Source: Acinetobacter proteolyticus
GTDB taxonomy: Bacteria; Pseudomonadota; Gammaproteobacteria; Pseudomonadales; Moraxellaceae
Direction of reading: 5' to 3'
NCBI RefSeq assembly: GCF_000367945.1
Contig: NZ_KB849179.1
Span: forward strand, 3,453,470 to 3,517,469
DNA length: 64,000 nt
A program made the position numbers and the translations under genes. The number at the start of each line of letters is the position of its first letter. Within the stretch, counting starts at the first letter, position 1. Positions 9,256-18,980 of the stretch are shown in pieces. Under the pieces are notes generated by a model that was not told the origin of the DNA, did no database searches, and saw only the letters and a program-made list of their open reading frames with translations.

Positions 9256-10935
9256 ATGGAAGGCTCAGTTCAGAATAAAGAACGGTTATGGACAAAGCGG
9301 CGTCATGCGAAACAGCTAAAGCTGGACATGGCAAACCAATATACCGATGGTGTGATCATTCCAACTCAAGACATTATTAAAGTCTTGGAAACATTGATTA
9401 CACCGGGTGATAAAGTTGTCCTCGAAGGCAATAATCAAAAACAAGCAGATTTTTTATCACGTTCTTTGGCACAAACCAATCCAGATGTTTTGCATGATCT
9501 GCATATGATCATGCCGAGCGTAGGTCGTTCAGAACATCTCGACTTATTTGAGAAAGGTATTGCTCGCAAATTGGATTTTTCTTTTGCTGGTCCACAGAGT
9601 TTGCGTATTAGCCAGCTGATTGAAGATGGGTTATTAGAAGTTGGTGCGATTCATACCTATATCGAATTGTATTCACGCTTGGTGGTCGATCTCATTCCAA
9701 ATGTGGTGTTATCGGCGGGCTTTATGGCAGACCGTCAAGGCAATATTTACACGGGTCCAAGTACGGAAGATTCTCCTGCACTCATTGAACCTGCGGCTTT
9801 TAGCGATGGGATTGTGATTGTACAAGTTAACGAACTGGTCGATGACGTTTCAGAGTTACCACGTGTCGATATTCCTGCTTCTTGGGTTGATTACGTGGTT
9901 GTGGCGGATCAGCCTTTTTATATCGAACCACTATTTACTCGTGATCCAAAACATATCAAACCCGTTCATGTACTTATGGCGATGATGGCCATTCGTGGGA
10001 TTTATGAAAAGCATAATGTACAGTCTCTCAATCATGGCATTGGTTTTAATACTGCGGCAATTGAACTGATTTTACCGACCTATGGTGAGTCTTTAGGGTT
10101 AAAAGGAAAAATCTGTAGAAACTGGGCACTGAACCCTCATCCAACTTTAATTCCAGCGATTGAGACAGGTTGGGTAGAAAGCGTGCATTGCTTTGGTACC
10201 GAACTCGGTATGGAAAAATATGTTGCAGCTCGCTCCGATGTTTTCTTTACAGGTCGTGATGGTGCGTTGCGTTCCAACCGTATGATGTGTCAGCTGGCAG
10301 GTCAGTACGCAGTTGATTTATTTATTGGTGCAACGTTGCAAGTCGATGGTATGGGACATTCTTCGACTGTCACTAAGGGGCGTTTGGCTGGTTTTGGTGG
10401 TGCACCGAACATGGGGCATGATCCTCGCGGCCGTCGTCACGATACCCCTGCATGGTTAGATATGCGATTGCACGGTGCTAATGAAACAGAAACCTATTTG
10501 GCACGTGGAAAAAAACTGGTTGTGCAAATGGTCGAAACCTTCCAAGAAGGTGGAAAACCAACTTTTGTGAAACGCCTTGATGCGATTGATGTTGCTAAAA
10601 CAGCAGGTCTACCTTTAGCACCGATCATGATTTATGGCGATGATGTCACGCATTTACTCACCGAAGAAGGTATTGCTTATTTATATAAAGCAAGTAGCCA
10701 AGAAGAGCGCCAAGCCATGATTGCTGCGGTGGCAGGCGTGACCAGTATTGGTTTAAGCCAAGACCCTAAAACGACAGCGCGTTTAAGAAGCGAAGGCTTG
10801 GTGGTGTTCCCTGAAGATTTAGGTATTCGCCGCACCGATGCAACACGTGAGCTGTTAGCTGCGAAAAATATTGCCGACTTGGTGACATGGTCAGATGGTC
10901 TATATCAACCCCCTGCAAAATTCAGGAGTTGGTAA
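9256..10935 (+). CDS. mdcA: Malonate decarboxylase alpha subunit
   Basis: This 559-residue protein is the acetyl-S-ACP:malonate ACP transferase. It swaps acetate for malonate on the phosphoribosyl-dephospho-CoA arm of MdcC. Recognisable parts are the N-terminal WTKRRHAKQLKLD and the TPGDKVVLEGNNQKQADFL region, and the length matches MdcA. It opens a nine-gene operon whose genes nearly all overlap or abut. The stop shares bases with the mdcB start (TAATG at 10933-10937). The 159-base upstream gap must hold the promoter and any MdcR site, but I cannot point to one with confidence. Confidence 0.95.
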   Translation: MEGSVQNKERLWTKRRHAKQLKLDMANQYTDGVIIPTQDIIKVLETLITPGDKVVLEGNNQKQADFLSRSLAQTNPDVLHDLHMIMPSVGRSEHLDLFEKGIARKLDFSFAGPQSLRISQLIEDGLLEVGAIHTYIELYSRLVVDLIPNVVLSAGFMADRQGNIYTGPSTEDSPALIEPAAFSDGIVIVQVNELVDDVSELPRVDIPASWVDYVVVADQPFYIEPLFTRDPKHIKPVHVLMAMMAIRGIYEKHNVQSLNHGIGFNTAAIELILPTYGESLGLKGKICRNWALNPHPTLIPAIETGWVESVHCFGTELGMEKYVAARSDVFFTGRDGALRSNRMMCQLAGQYAVDLFIGATLQVDGMGHSSTVTKGRLAGFGGAPNMGHDPRGRRHDTPAWLDMRLHGANETETYLARGKKLVVQMVETFQEGGKPTFVKRLDAIDVAKTAGLPLAPIMIYGDDVTHLLTEEGIAYLYKASSQEERQAMIAAVAGVTSIGLSQDPKTTARLRSEGLVVFPEDLGIRRTDATRELLAAKNIADLVTWSDGLYQPPAKFRSW

Positions 10936-11819
10936 TGATGGCACAAGTTCAATATCAAACACTCAGCGATAGCCAGCTTCTGGCAGATATGGCGGTCGAG
11001 GCTTTGATTGATGAAGTGAATCTGACGCCTAAACCAGCCTTGGTTGATCGCCGTGGCAGTGGTGCCCATGATGACCTGACATTGGAATTAATGGAGCGCT
11101 CTGCAAAAAGCTTAAAGCCCATGTTCGAGACGATGGCTCAAGCCGCAGTGCATCACGGAAAAGTTTGTTTAGTTTTGCGTGAAGACATTGGTGAAATTGG
11201 TCGCCAAGGTGAAAAAGTCATGATGTTGGCGACAGATGGTGTCAATACACATCGCGGGGCAATTTGGGCCTTGGGGTTAATGGTGACGGCGGCAGCGTTG
11301 GCACGTACCAATCAACAATATTTATCGGCTGTTGAGCTATGTCAGTTAGCAGGTCAGCTTGCCCAGTTTGAAGATCGTTTTATTCCTGAGCAGGCTTTAA
11401 GTCATGGTCAGCAGGTACAGAAGAAATTAGGCATTTTAGGTGCCAAAGAACAGGCTCAACAAGGTTTTCCAACGATTGTGAATTTTGGTTTAAAGCAGCT
11501 TTATCAAAGTCGCAATAAACCTATGAAAGAAGCGTTTGCTCGTCTAGATGCCTTGCTTGCCATGATGACTGACCTGACCGATACCTGCGTGCTTTATCGC
11601 TCGGGAATATCGGGTTTAAAGCGTATGCAGCAAGGGGCACAGCACGTACTCGATTTGGGCGGAAGCTCCAGCTTGGAAGGCCGACGTGCTTTGCACCTTT
11701 TAGAGATTGATCTGCTTCGTATGAAGGCTTCTGCCGGCGGTGCTGCAGATCTGTTGGCAGCAACCTTGTTTATAGATCGTGTTGAGCAGTCAACTTTAAA
11801 AAATAAAGAGGGATTTTGA
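10935..11819 (+). CDS. mdcB: Triphosphoribosyl-dephospho-CoA synthase MdcB
   Basis: This 294-residue CitG/MdcB-family enzyme makes 2-(5''-triphosphoribosyl)-3'-dephospho-CoA from dephospho-CoA and ATP, the precursor of the MdcC prosthetic group. The family motif TPKPALVDRRGSGAHDDL is near residues 33-50, and SAGGAADLLAATLF lies near the C-terminus. ATG 10935 was chosen over the open upstream frame (10887) because it overlaps the mdcA stop and has AGGAG at 10924-10928. Confidence 0.93.
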   Translation: MMAQVQYQTLSDSQLLADMAVEALIDEVNLTPKPALVDRRGSGAHDDLTLELMERSAKSLKPMFETMAQAAVHHGKVCLVLREDIGEIGRQGEKVMMLATDGVNTHRGAIWALGLMVTAAALARTNQQYLSAVELCQLAGQLAQFEDRFIPEQALSHGQQVQKKLGILGAKEQAQQGFPTIVNFGLKQLYQSRNKPMKEAFARLDALLAMMTDLTDTCVLYRSGISGLKRMQQGAQHVLDLGGSSSLEGRRALHLLEIDLLRMKASAGGAADLLAATLFIDRVEQSTLKNKEGF

Positions 11820-11821
11820 TG

Positions 11822-12121
11822 ATGGAAACACTTCATTTTGAGTTTGTTGCGACAGAGCCACCTGTAAAAAAAGCATTGGTAGGGTGTGTGGGCTCGGGTG
11901 ATTTAGAAATTCTGATGGAACCTGGCGAGAAAGGGAAAGCTTCTATTCATGTCGTCACTTCGGCGGATGGTAGTGCTGCACGTTGGCACAATCTGTTTGA
12001 GCGAATTTTTACTGCACAGACACCGCCAGCGGTCAAAATTGATATTCATGATTTTGGTGCAACCCCCGGTGTGGTTCGCTTACGTCTGGAACAAGCATTA
12101 GAGGAGATTGCGCATGACTGA
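11822..12121 (+). CDS. mdcC: Malonate decarboxylase acyl carrier protein (delta subunit)
   Basis: The 99-residue carrier has the attachment motif VGSGDLE. Starting at ATG 11822 puts the serine at position 25, which agrees with the known Ser25 attachment site in Klebsiella MdcC; ATG 11819 would shift it by one. GAGGGA lies 9-14 bases upstream. Its 3' end overlaps mdcD by 8 bases. Confidence 0.92.
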   Translation: METLHFEFVATEPPVKKALVGCVGSGDLEILMEPGEKGKASIHVVTSADGSAARWHNLFERIFTAQTPPAVKIDIHDFGATPGVVRLRLEQALEEIAHD

Positions 12122-12965
12122 TATCGAGAGTTTGTTAAATAAACAGGATTTTATTGAACTCAGCGCAAGGGAACGTGCCAAAGCATTGTTAGATGAGGGC
12201 ACTTTTCGAGAGTTACTTGATCCGTTTGCACGCGTCATGTCACCTTGGCTGATTCGGCAGAATATTGTCCCGCAAGCGGATGATGGCGTGGTGATTGCAA
12301 AAGGTTCTATTCAAGAGCACCTCGTCGTTATAATTTCAATTGAGGGTTTATTCCAAGGTGGAAGCTTGGGTGAAGTCGGTGGTGCCAAAATTGCGGGTGC
12401 TTTAGAGCTTGCGGTTGAAGATAATCTTAAGGGTATTCCTACTGCTGCAATTTTACTGTTAGAGACGGGTGGCGTTCGCTTACAAGAGGCAAATCTAGGT
12501 TTGGCTGCAATTGCTGAAATTCAGGCCGCAATTGTGAATTTACGTCAGTATCAACCCGTGATTGCTGTGGTTGCTGGGAGTGTCGGGTGCTTTGGTGGTA
12601 TGTCAATTGCTGCCGGATTATGCAGTTATATTGTGATGACGCAAGAAGGCAGATTGGGGTTGAATGGCCCACAAGTGATTGAGCAGGAAGCAGGCATACA
12701 AGAATATAACGCCAAAGATCGTCCATTTATTTGGAGTATTACAGGTGGTAATCAGCGCTTCGCCAGTGGTTTGGCCGATGCTTATGTGGATGATGACCGC
12801 AATATAATCCGTCAACAAGTGATTGATTATTTGAAACAAGGTTTGCCTTATCAACATCGCAGTTCAAATTACGCATTTTATTTAGCGCAGCTACAACAAG
12901 TCGATACTGCCGAGCAGATTACTCCAGCACAGGTTCAGGCTTTGTATCAAGGAGAGCAAGCATGA
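12114..12965 (+). CDS. mdcD: Malonate decarboxylase beta subunit
   Basis: This 283-residue crotonase-fold carboxyltransferase-type subunit works with MdcE to decarboxylate malonyl-S-ACP to acetyl-S-ACP. The segment GGSLGEVGGAKIAGALELA and the glycine-rich VAGSVGCFGGMSIAAGLCSY oxyanion region are typical of MdcD. ATG 12114 has GAGGAG at 12101-12106 and overlaps mdcC by 8 bases. Its stop overlaps mdcE by 4 (ATGA). Confidence 0.94.
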   Translation: MTDIESLLNKQDFIELSARERAKALLDEGTFRELLDPFARVMSPWLIRQNIVPQADDGVVIAKGSIQEHLVVIISIEGLFQGGSLGEVGGAKIAGALELAVEDNLKGIPTAAILLLETGGVRLQEANLGLAAIAEIQAAIVNLRQYQPVIAVVAGSVGCFGGMSIAAGLCSYIVMTQEGRLGLNGPQVIEQEAGIQEYNAKDRPFIWSITGGNQRFASGLADAYVDDDRNIIRQQVIDYLKQGLPYQHRSSNYAFYLAQLQQVDTAEQITPAQVQALYQGEQA

Positions 12966-13789
12966 ATATCGCCGTTGATACATTAAAAGCATCTACTCGA
13001 GGTGCAGATTGGTTTAAGGCTTTTACACGAGGTTTTAAGGTAGTTGAAGGCTTTCCTGCTTCTGTTTTGGTTGCGGATGGTCAGATCGGTCAACAAGCAC
13101 TACGGGTAATTGCTGTTGTTCCAGATAGTAGTAATCTGTTCCCGCGTGCAAGACAAGGTGAAGTTGGATTGCTGGAAGGTTGGACTTTGGCAAAAGCTGT
13201 TGATGACGTGATTCAGGCCGATGCAAATGCTGAAACGAAACGTGGCATTTTATGTCTGGTGGATGTGCCTAGTCAGGCTTATGGACGCCGTGAAGAATTG
13301 CTGGGTATCCATCAAGCATTAGCAGGTGCCGTAGATAGCTATGCCAGAGCCAGATTGGCAGGTCATCCTATTGTCAGTTTATTGGTTGGTAAGTCAATGT
13401 CGGGTGCTTTCTTGGCGCATGGATACCAAGCCAATCGTATTATTGCCTTAAAAGATTCAGGTGTTATGGTGCATGCAATGGGTAAAGAATCTGCTGCACG
13501 CGTTACTCTGCGGTCTGTTGATGAGTTAGAGCAATTGGCTTCAAGCATTCCACCGATGGCCTATGACATTGAGAGTTATGCAACGCTTGGATTGTTATCT
13601 CAACTTTTATCGGTTGAGAATCCAGAGCAACCAACAGTGAATGATCTTTCATTGGCAAAGCAGGAAATTGCACAAGCGTTTAAAGAGATTCATGCTGAGC
13701 CGTCCAGAGGGCTGGAACAAAGACTTCACGGACAAAATCGTCAGATGTCTAAACAGGTGCGTGAATTATTGCGTGAGCAATGGTCATGA
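12962..13789 (+). CDS. mdcE: Malonate decarboxylase gamma subunit
   Basis: This 275-residue partner of MdcD is also of the carboxyltransferase fold. GILCLVDVPSQAYGRREELLGIHQAL and LVGKSMSGAFLAHG (about 140-153) match MdcE. It is coupled to mdcD and mdcG by ATGA overlaps on both sides, which implies matched translation of the beta and gamma subunits. Confidence 0.94.
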   Translation: MNIAVDTLKASTRGADWFKAFTRGFKVVEGFPASVLVADGQIGQQALRVIAVVPDSSNLFPRARQGEVGLLEGWTLAKAVDDVIQADANAETKRGILCLVDVPSQAYGRREELLGIHQALAGAVDSYARARLAGHPIVSLLVGKSMSGAFLAHGYQANRIIALKDSGVMVHAMGKESAARVTLRSVDELEQLASSIPPMAYDIESYATLGLLSQLLSVENPEQPTVNDLSLAKQEIAQAFKEIHAEPSRGLEQRLHGQNRQMSKQVRELLREQWS

Positions 13790-14388
13790 AACTTGAGCTG
13801 GAAGCCCATGATTTACTGTGGGGCATGACGGTCAGTTGTTTGGCTGATGATGCTCCGCTTTGGGTGAAAGAGGTTTTGCTACGAGGCGATCCTGTTGTCG
13901 TTCGACGGGCAATTACCTCTGTAGATCAGGTCGTGGTGGGTGTAAGAGGGCAATTTCGTCATCAACGATATGCAACGCAAATGCCACGATCGGCCATTAC
14001 TAGACAGCTTAAACCCGAAGCATTGACCCAAGTAAATACCAGTCACTTTAAACACTTGGCAGAACGTTTACAGAGTATTTCCAACATCATGAAAAGTTTT
14101 TCAGGGTGTTGGGGATATACAGGAAGTTTTGGTTTTGAACTGGCAACAGGTATTGAAACCGTCACCCAGCACAGCGATATCGACTTGTTGATTCGAGCGG
14201 AACAGCCTTTTGCCAAAAAGCAGGCAACTGCGTTACTCGAAAATTTTCAGCAAGCAGGGCTGAATGTCGATATTCAGCTTCAACTGCCAAAAGGTGGTCT
14301 GGCGTTAAAAGAGTGGGCTGGGAATCGTGGAAAAGTTTTATTGAAGCGTCCTGATGGTGCTGTTTTAGTAGAAAACCCATGGAATTAG
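13786..14388 (+). CDS. mdcG: Phosphoribosyl-dephospho-CoA transferase MdcG
   Basis: This 200-residue nucleotidyltransferase attaches the prosthetic group to apo-MdcC. The motif GSFGFELATG...SDIDLLI (113-136) has the two metal-binding aspartates at 131 and 133, close to Asp134/Asp136 known in other MdcG proteins. Start ATG 13786 overlaps the mdcE stop by 4 bases; ATG 13780 is also in frame. Confidence 0.92.
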   Translation: MKLELEAHDLLWGMTVSCLADDAPLWVKEVLLRGDPVVVRRAITSVDQVVVGVRGQFRHQRYATQMPRSAITRQLKPEALTQVNTSHFKHLAERLQSISNIMKSFSGCWGYTGSFGFELATGIETVTQHSDIDLLIRAEQPFAKKQATALLENFQQAGLNVDIQLQLPKGGLALKEWAGNRGKVLLKRPDGAVLVENPWN

Positions 14389-14400
14389 GGAGTAGATATC

Positions 14401-15345
14401 ATGGCTTCGATTTGGGTGTATCCAGGACAGGGAGTGCAAAGAAGCAATATGCTGCACGACCTACCACAAACGGCTCTGGTTAAAGAATACCTTGAGCGTG
14501 CATCGGATGCACTTAAAGAAGATGTCTTGTTGTTGGACAGCTCGGCTGCATTGCAATCGACACGTTCAGTACAGCTATGTTTACTGATTTCAGGTGTGGT
14601 GAGTTCAGCCCTATTAACTGCTGAAAAATTAATGCCTGATTATGTAGCCGGTCTATCGATTGGTGCTTGGTCGGCAGCAGTTGTAGCAGGCGTTTTAGCC
14701 TATGAAGATGCTGTTCGTTTGGTTGCCTATCGTGGTGAACTTATGCAAAACGCTTATCCAACAGGATATGGCATGACCGCATTAATAGGTACAGATCGCA
14801 CATCTGTTGAGAAGTGGGTGAAACAAGTTTATGAAATAATGCCACAGGTTTTTGTCGCCAATATTAATGCACATAACCAAATCGTTATTTCAGGTCGCTT
14901 TGAAGCCATGAACCAAGTTGCAGTTTTGGCGAAGCAACAAGGCGTAGTGGCAAAAAAATTAGATGTATCGGTGCCATCGCATTGTGAATTATTAAGTCCG
15001 CAAGCTGAGCAGCTTGCAGCGTCTATGAAGGGAGTGACTTTAAAGCAGCCTAAAATACGTTATTTAAGTGGTACAACGGCGCGTACACTTGGCAGGCCAG
15101 AACAGATTGGTGATGACTTGGCTTTTAATATGAGTCGTACTGTAGATTGGGAAAGCATGATTCAGGCGGCATGGGAACGAGGAGTCAGATTACAGATTGA
15201 AGCTTTACCGGGAATGGTACTGACGACACTTGCACGTCGACCATTTCAAGAAGGAACTGTATTGTCATTTCAAGGAACGCGCATAGACAGCATTGGAATG
15301 GCAATGCAAAAAGAACAGGAAAATCAGATTTCTATGGGAATATGA
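14401..15345 (+). CDS. mdcH: Malonyl-CoA:ACP transacylase MdcH
   Basis: This 314-residue FabD-like enzyme charges holo-MdcC with malonate so the catalytic cycle can begin. YPGQGVQ (7-13) and the nucleophile elbow GLSIGAW with Ser86 are present, as is a later VPSHCELLSP histidine motif. It lies 12 bases after mdcG and 42 before madL. Confidence 0.94.
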   Translation: MASIWVYPGQGVQRSNMLHDLPQTALVKEYLERASDALKEDVLLLDSSAALQSTRSVQLCLLISGVVSSALLTAEKLMPDYVAGLSIGAWSAAVVAGVLAYEDAVRLVAYRGELMQNAYPTGYGMTALIGTDRTSVEKWVKQVYEIMPQVFVANINAHNQIVISGRFEAMNQVAVLAKQQGVVAKKLDVSVPSHCELLSPQAEQLAASMKGVTLKQPKIRYLSGTTARTLGRPEQIGDDLAFNMSRTVDWESMIQAAWERGVRLQIEALPGMVLTTLARRPFQEGTVLSFQGTRIDSIGMAMQKEQENQISMGI

Positions 15346-15387
15346 TTTAAAAAATAGTAAGTAATCCAAGGATATGAGGGATTTACA

Positions 15388-15789
15388 ATGATTATATATG
15401 GAACAGCAATTTTAGCGATTTGTCATTTACTCGGTGATTATCTTGGCAATACCTTAGGTGTCCTTATCGGAGTAAAAGCCAATGTGGGTGGTGTCGCCAT
15501 CTCTATGATTCTTTTGATTCTCGCTAAAGAATTATTAGCAAAAAAAGGTTATTTACCACAGGTGACACAGTTTGGAATCTTATATTGGTCTGGTATGTAT
15601 ATTCCAATCGTGGTGGCGATGTCAGCAGGACAAAATGTGGTTGCAGCGTTATCTGGTGGTATGTTAGGGCTGATCGTTTCTATTACTTCTCTGATTGGGA
15701 CGGTGCTGGTTATTCGCCATTTAAATCGATTAAGTGGTGATTATGAAACCTATGAATGGACAATAGAAGGCACTGAAAAAGCAGCATAA
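15388..15789 (+). CDS. madL: Malonate transporter subunit MadL
   Basis: This small (133-residue) integral membrane protein has about four hydrophobic helices and a polar C-terminus. With MadM it forms the sodium-coupled malonate importer known from Malonomonas and Acinetobacter (also called mdcL). Identity rests on size, topology, opening IIYGTAILAICHLLGDYLG and position before madM. Confidence 0.93.
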   Translation: MIIYGTAILAICHLLGDYLGNTLGVLIGVKANVGGVAISMILLILAKELLAKKGYLPQVTQFGILYWSGMYIPIVVAMSAGQNVVAALSGGMLGLIVSITSLIGTVLVIRHLNRLSGDYETYEWTIEGTEKAA

Positions 15790-15828
15790 ATAATTCTCAC
15801 GATAATGAATAACAAAAGGATTTAAACA

Positions 15829-16590
15829 ATGGACGAGTTAATGACGGTATTTACAAAAAATGCTTTGGTGACTGCACTTGCGGTCACAGGTTTGATGATG
15901 TTTGTATCCCATCTGCTGTCAAAATATTTAACCAAGGGAAAACTACAAAGCTCGGCAATCGCCATTACTTTAGGGCTTGTGGTGGCTTATTGTGCAGGCG
16001 TCTATACACAAGGTACAAAAGGAATTTCTGATATTGCTATTTTCTCTGGCTTTGCACTCTTGGGTGGTGCAATGATCCGTGATCTGGCAATTGCATCAAC
16101 TGCATTTGAAGTGGATGTCAAAGAAGTGAAAAAAGCAGGAAAAATTGGCTTAATTGCACTCACGCTTGGCTGTATTGTTCCTTTTGTCATTGGTGCAATG
16201 GTGGCATGGGTTATGGGATATCGAGATCCGATTTCTATGACCACGATTGGCGCAGGTGCGATGACTTATATTGTGGGTCCAATTACAGGAACAGCCATTG
16301 GTGCAAGTTCCGATGTGATTGCGCTTTCTATCGCAATCGGGCTGATCAAATCGGTGTTCTTTATGGTCGGCACACCACTGCTTGCAAAATTCATGTATCT
16401 AAAAAGTCCACGTTCAGCCATGGTCTTTGGTGGGCTGGCTGGCACAACCAGTGGTACAGCCGCGGGATTGGCAGGTACAGATGTCCGATTAGTTCCTTAT
16501 GGTGCATTGGTGGCAACCTTTTATACAGGTCTTGGCTGCTTACTTGGCCCCTCTGTATTTTTTCTGACGGTAAATGCGATTTTTGGATAA
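15829..16590 (+). CDS. madM: Malonate transporter subunit MadM
   Basis: This 253-residue membrane protein has about eight helices, with glycine-rich repeats such as GAGAMTYIVGPITGTAIGASSDVIALSIAIG (split across helices 5-6). It is the second component of the malonate importer and the last gene of the mdc operon. AAGGAT lies about 8 bases before ATG 15829. Confidence 0.93.
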   Translation: MDELMTVFTKNALVTALAVTGLMMFVSHLLSKYLTKGKLQSSAIAITLGLVVAYCAGVYTQGTKGISDIAIFSGFALLGGAMIRDLAIASTAFEVDVKEVKKAGKIGLIALTLGCIVPFVIGAMVAWVMGYRDPISMTTIGAGAMTYIVGPITGTAIGASSDVIALSIAIGLIKSVFFMVGTPLLAKFMYLKSPRSAMVFGGLAGTTSGTAAGLAGTDVRLVPYGALVATFYTGLGCLLGPSVFFLTVNAIFG

Positions 16591-16610
16591 CTAATCAAGC
16601 ATGAATATTT

Positions 16611-16636
16611 GCAACTTATTCATTGCTATAAGTTGC
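16611..16636 (+). terminator. Hairpin between convergent madM and mdcR
   Basis: GCAACTTAT (16611-16619) pairs with ATAAGTTGC (16628-16636) in a perfect 9-bp stem with an 8-base loop. It lies between the two stop codons, so it may serve both genes. The T tract on the + side is interrupted. Confidence 0.6.
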
Positions 16637-16643
16637 TTATCAT

Positions 16644-17561
16644 TCATTTCTGTACATGAGAGGCAAACATCCGACACTCTGCAATCAAGGCCAGCAAATT
16701 GGGGTCACGTTCCTTACTTTTCAGGAATACCAACCCAATGTCCTGTTGCAGATGATATTGCTGTTTCAAGGGGATAAGCTTAACCGAGCTTTCATATACC
16801 GCAGAAATACGGCCGGGCAAAAGTGCAAAACCAACACCTGAGCTGACCATACTGATTAAAGTAAAAATATCATTGAGCTGTAAGGCAACCTTAGGTGAAA
16901 AACCAGCCTTTTTAAAAATGAAATCACTGTCATTATGGGTGGCAAAGCCTTGAGTTAAAGTCAAAAAGGTTTCTTGTTTGAGTAGGCTGAGATCAATTTC
17001 CTCAAAATCAGCATATTTAGAGTCTTTATTTACCGCTAAAAAAATATCATCACAGAACATGGGCAAAATTTCAAAGTCATCATCTTGCGTTGTTTCATTG
17101 AGTGCCACAATAATGGCGTCAAGTTCCGTCGTTTTAAGCTTTTTAACCAGATCCTGATTGGAGCTAAGAAGTAATTGAATATCGAGTTCACTGCGTCTTA
17201 ATTTGAGTCCGCTAATCACATTTGGAATCGTTTTTACGGTTAAAGAGTAAAGAGAACCTAAATGTAGAACTTTTGCTGCAAAGCCGGCAGCTTCTCTGGT
17301 TTTATTCACCGTAATAAAAATGTCCTGTACGATTTTTTGCGCACGTTCTTCGAATACATAAGCGCTTTTTAACGGAATTAAATTACGACCTTCATTTTTA
17401 AAAAGAGGGCAACGTAGGGCACTTTCCAAGGAGTGTAAGGCTTTATGAACACTGACATTACTCAGCTGCATTTCAGTTGCTGTTTTAGAAAGATTTCCAC
17501 AGCGCATAAAAGCCAGAAAGATTTGTATTTTTTTTAGAGTGAGTTCTTCATCAATTTCCAT
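16644..17561 (-). CDS. mdcR: LysR-family regulator of malonate use
   Basis: This 305-residue LysR-type regulator has an N-terminal winged helix-turn-helix (residues about 8-65, SKTATEMQLSNVSVHKALHSLE) and a C-terminal substrate-binding domain. Position at the end of the mdc operon matches MdcR, an activator responding to malonate in relatives. GGGAGA precedes its ATG. It starts 35 bases after the upstream DMT gene on the same strand, so it could also be reached by read-through from there. Confidence 0.85.
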   Translation of the reverse strand: MEIDEELTLKKIQIFLAFMRCGNLSKTATEMQLSNVSVHKALHSLESALRCPLFKNEGRNLIPLKSAYVFEERAQKIVQDIFITVNKTREAAGFAAKVLHLGSLYSLTVKTIPNVISGLKLRRSELDIQLLLSSNQDLVKKLKTTELDAIIVALNETTQDDDFEILPMFCDDIFLAVNKDSKYADFEEIDLSLLKQETFLTLTQGFATHNDSDFIFKKAGFSPKVALQLNDIFTLISMVSSGVGFALLPGRISAVYESSVKLIPLKQQYHLQQDIGLVFLKSKERDPNLLALIAECRMFASHVQK

Positions 17562-17596
17562 ATCAATCTCCCGTTACTAACGACTTTCCTTAAAAA

Positions 17597-18466
17597 TTAT
17601 GCTTTCCCTCCGCGTAAAGTAACACCAATCGAAGCCACCATAATACAAGCCAAAGCCACCCACTGAATTAAGCTAATTCGCTCATGCAGTAGCACCAGAC
17701 CAGCTAAGGCCGCTAATGCAGGTGCAAGGCTAGAAAGCGTCCCATAACTGAGCTTAGTCAGACGTTTGAGTGCCATTAAATCCAAGGCATAAGGAATCGC
17801 AGTTGCCAGTAGGGCAATCACCAGTGCTTTGCCCCAATACTGGGTATCTAGCAGTACAGGCGCATTATTCCATAGCCCGAAGGGCAGTAAGGTTAGTGCG
17901 GATAAACCAATGGCAATGGTCAAGGCATGCATACCAATATTTTGCTGTACTACACGATGTCCGTAATATATATACAAGGCCCAAAAGAACCCTGCACCCA
18001 GCGCACATGCTGCACCGATATAGGAGAAATGCTGTGCTTGAGCATCGTGCCACGGTACCATCAAAGCAATGCCTAAAATTGCAAATGCCACCCAAATATA
18101 ATCACTACGCTGTTTAATCGAGAGTAACGCCAAACCCAAAGGGCCAATAAACTCTAAGCCCACCGCAATGCCTTGAGGTAACTTACCCAAAGAGGTGTAG
18201 AACAGAATATTCATACACCCTAAGGCTGCGCTATAACAGAGTAAATCTCGCCATTTCAGTTCTTTCAATTTGGAAATGATTTTCCATGAACGGAACATGA
18301 TCGCGACCAGAATGGTCGCAAAACACAGTCTTAAAATGGTCACCGTGAGTGGATCAAGTGTGGCAATCAATTGCTTGGCAAAGGATGCGCTGATTTGATA
18401 GGACAACATGGACAACACCATGTATAGCACGGCGATTAACTGGATATTTTTCATGTTGATAGCCAT
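17597..18466 (-). CDS. EamA/DMT family exporter (RhtA-like) 1
   Basis: This 289-residue protein has ten predicted helices in two EamA halves. RhtA-like members export amino acids such as threonine and homoserine; the substrate is not readable here. It closely resembles the gene at 18981-19862 (shared FxGPLGLALL / PYALDLMALKRLT-type segments), so the two look like an old duplication flanking a GNAT gene in one minus-strand cluster. Confidence 0.85.
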   Translation of the reverse strand: MAINMKNIQLIAVLYMVLSMLSYQISASFAKQLIATLDPLTVTILRLCFATILVAIMFRSWKIISKLKELKWRDLLCYSAALGCMNILFYTSLGKLPQGIAVGLEFIGPLGLALLSIKQRSDYIWVAFAILGIALMVPWHDAQAQHFSYIGAACALGAGFFWALYIYYGHRVVQQNIGMHALTIAIGLSALTLLPFGLWNNAPVLLDTQYWGKALVIALLATAIPYALDLMALKRLTKLSYGTLSSLAPALAALAGLVLLHERISLIQWVALACIMVASIGVTLRGGKA

Positions 18467-18493
18467 GTCATGTAGATGGAAGAGCTGGGATAT

Positions 18494-18964
18494 TTATTCA
18501 TGAACGTCTATCCGTAGTGCAAAGATTGAGCACCATTTGTTTTTAATCTCATCGTTGATTTCAAGCTTAAGCTCAAAAGCGATCTGATTTTCACGAATAA
18601 TTGTAAAGCCTAAGCGTTTATGGAATTTTAAAGATGGGTCATTATTTTTTAAAGCATGGCTGGTCAGTGTTGCAACCTGATGATCTTCAATAAATTGAAT
18701 GAACTGTGTCATCAGAGCAGCAAAAACTTCTTTGTTTCGATAATTAGGGTGGATCACGAACATAGGAACAAACCAGTGTTGTCCTTCTAATTTTTCAACA
18801 GTGAAATAGCCTAATAATTGCTGCTTTTTTCGATACTCAAATAGATAACCTTGATTTGAAGCGCTAATTAATGAGGTTAAATAGGAAGCGTGATCAATCG
18901 GCTTGCCTGCTTGTTCAGATAAGCCTTCTAAGGTGATTAAGGTGAGTTCTAAATATTCTTGCAT
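18494..18964 (-). CDS. GNAT family N-acetyltransferase
   Basis: The 156-residue product carries a GNAT core: VPMFVIHPNYRNKEVFAALMTQFIQF (motif A region) and NDPSLKFHKRLGF (motif B). The acceptor is unknown. ATG 18964 was chosen because the longer frame (19042) would run into the upstream exporter gene; it leaves 16 bases to that gene. Its place between two DMT exporters suggests that acetylation and export of the same small compound are linked, which is an inference. Confidence 0.75.
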   Translation of the reverse strand: MQEYLELTLITLEGLSEQAGKPIDHASYLTSLISASNQGYLFEYRKKQQLLGYFTVEKLEGQHWFVPMFVIHPNYRNKEVFAALMTQFIQFIEDHQVATLTSHALKNNDPSLKFHKRLGFTIIRENQIAFELKLEINDEIKNKWCSIFALRIDVHE

Positions 18965-18980
18965 ATACAGAATACCCTGA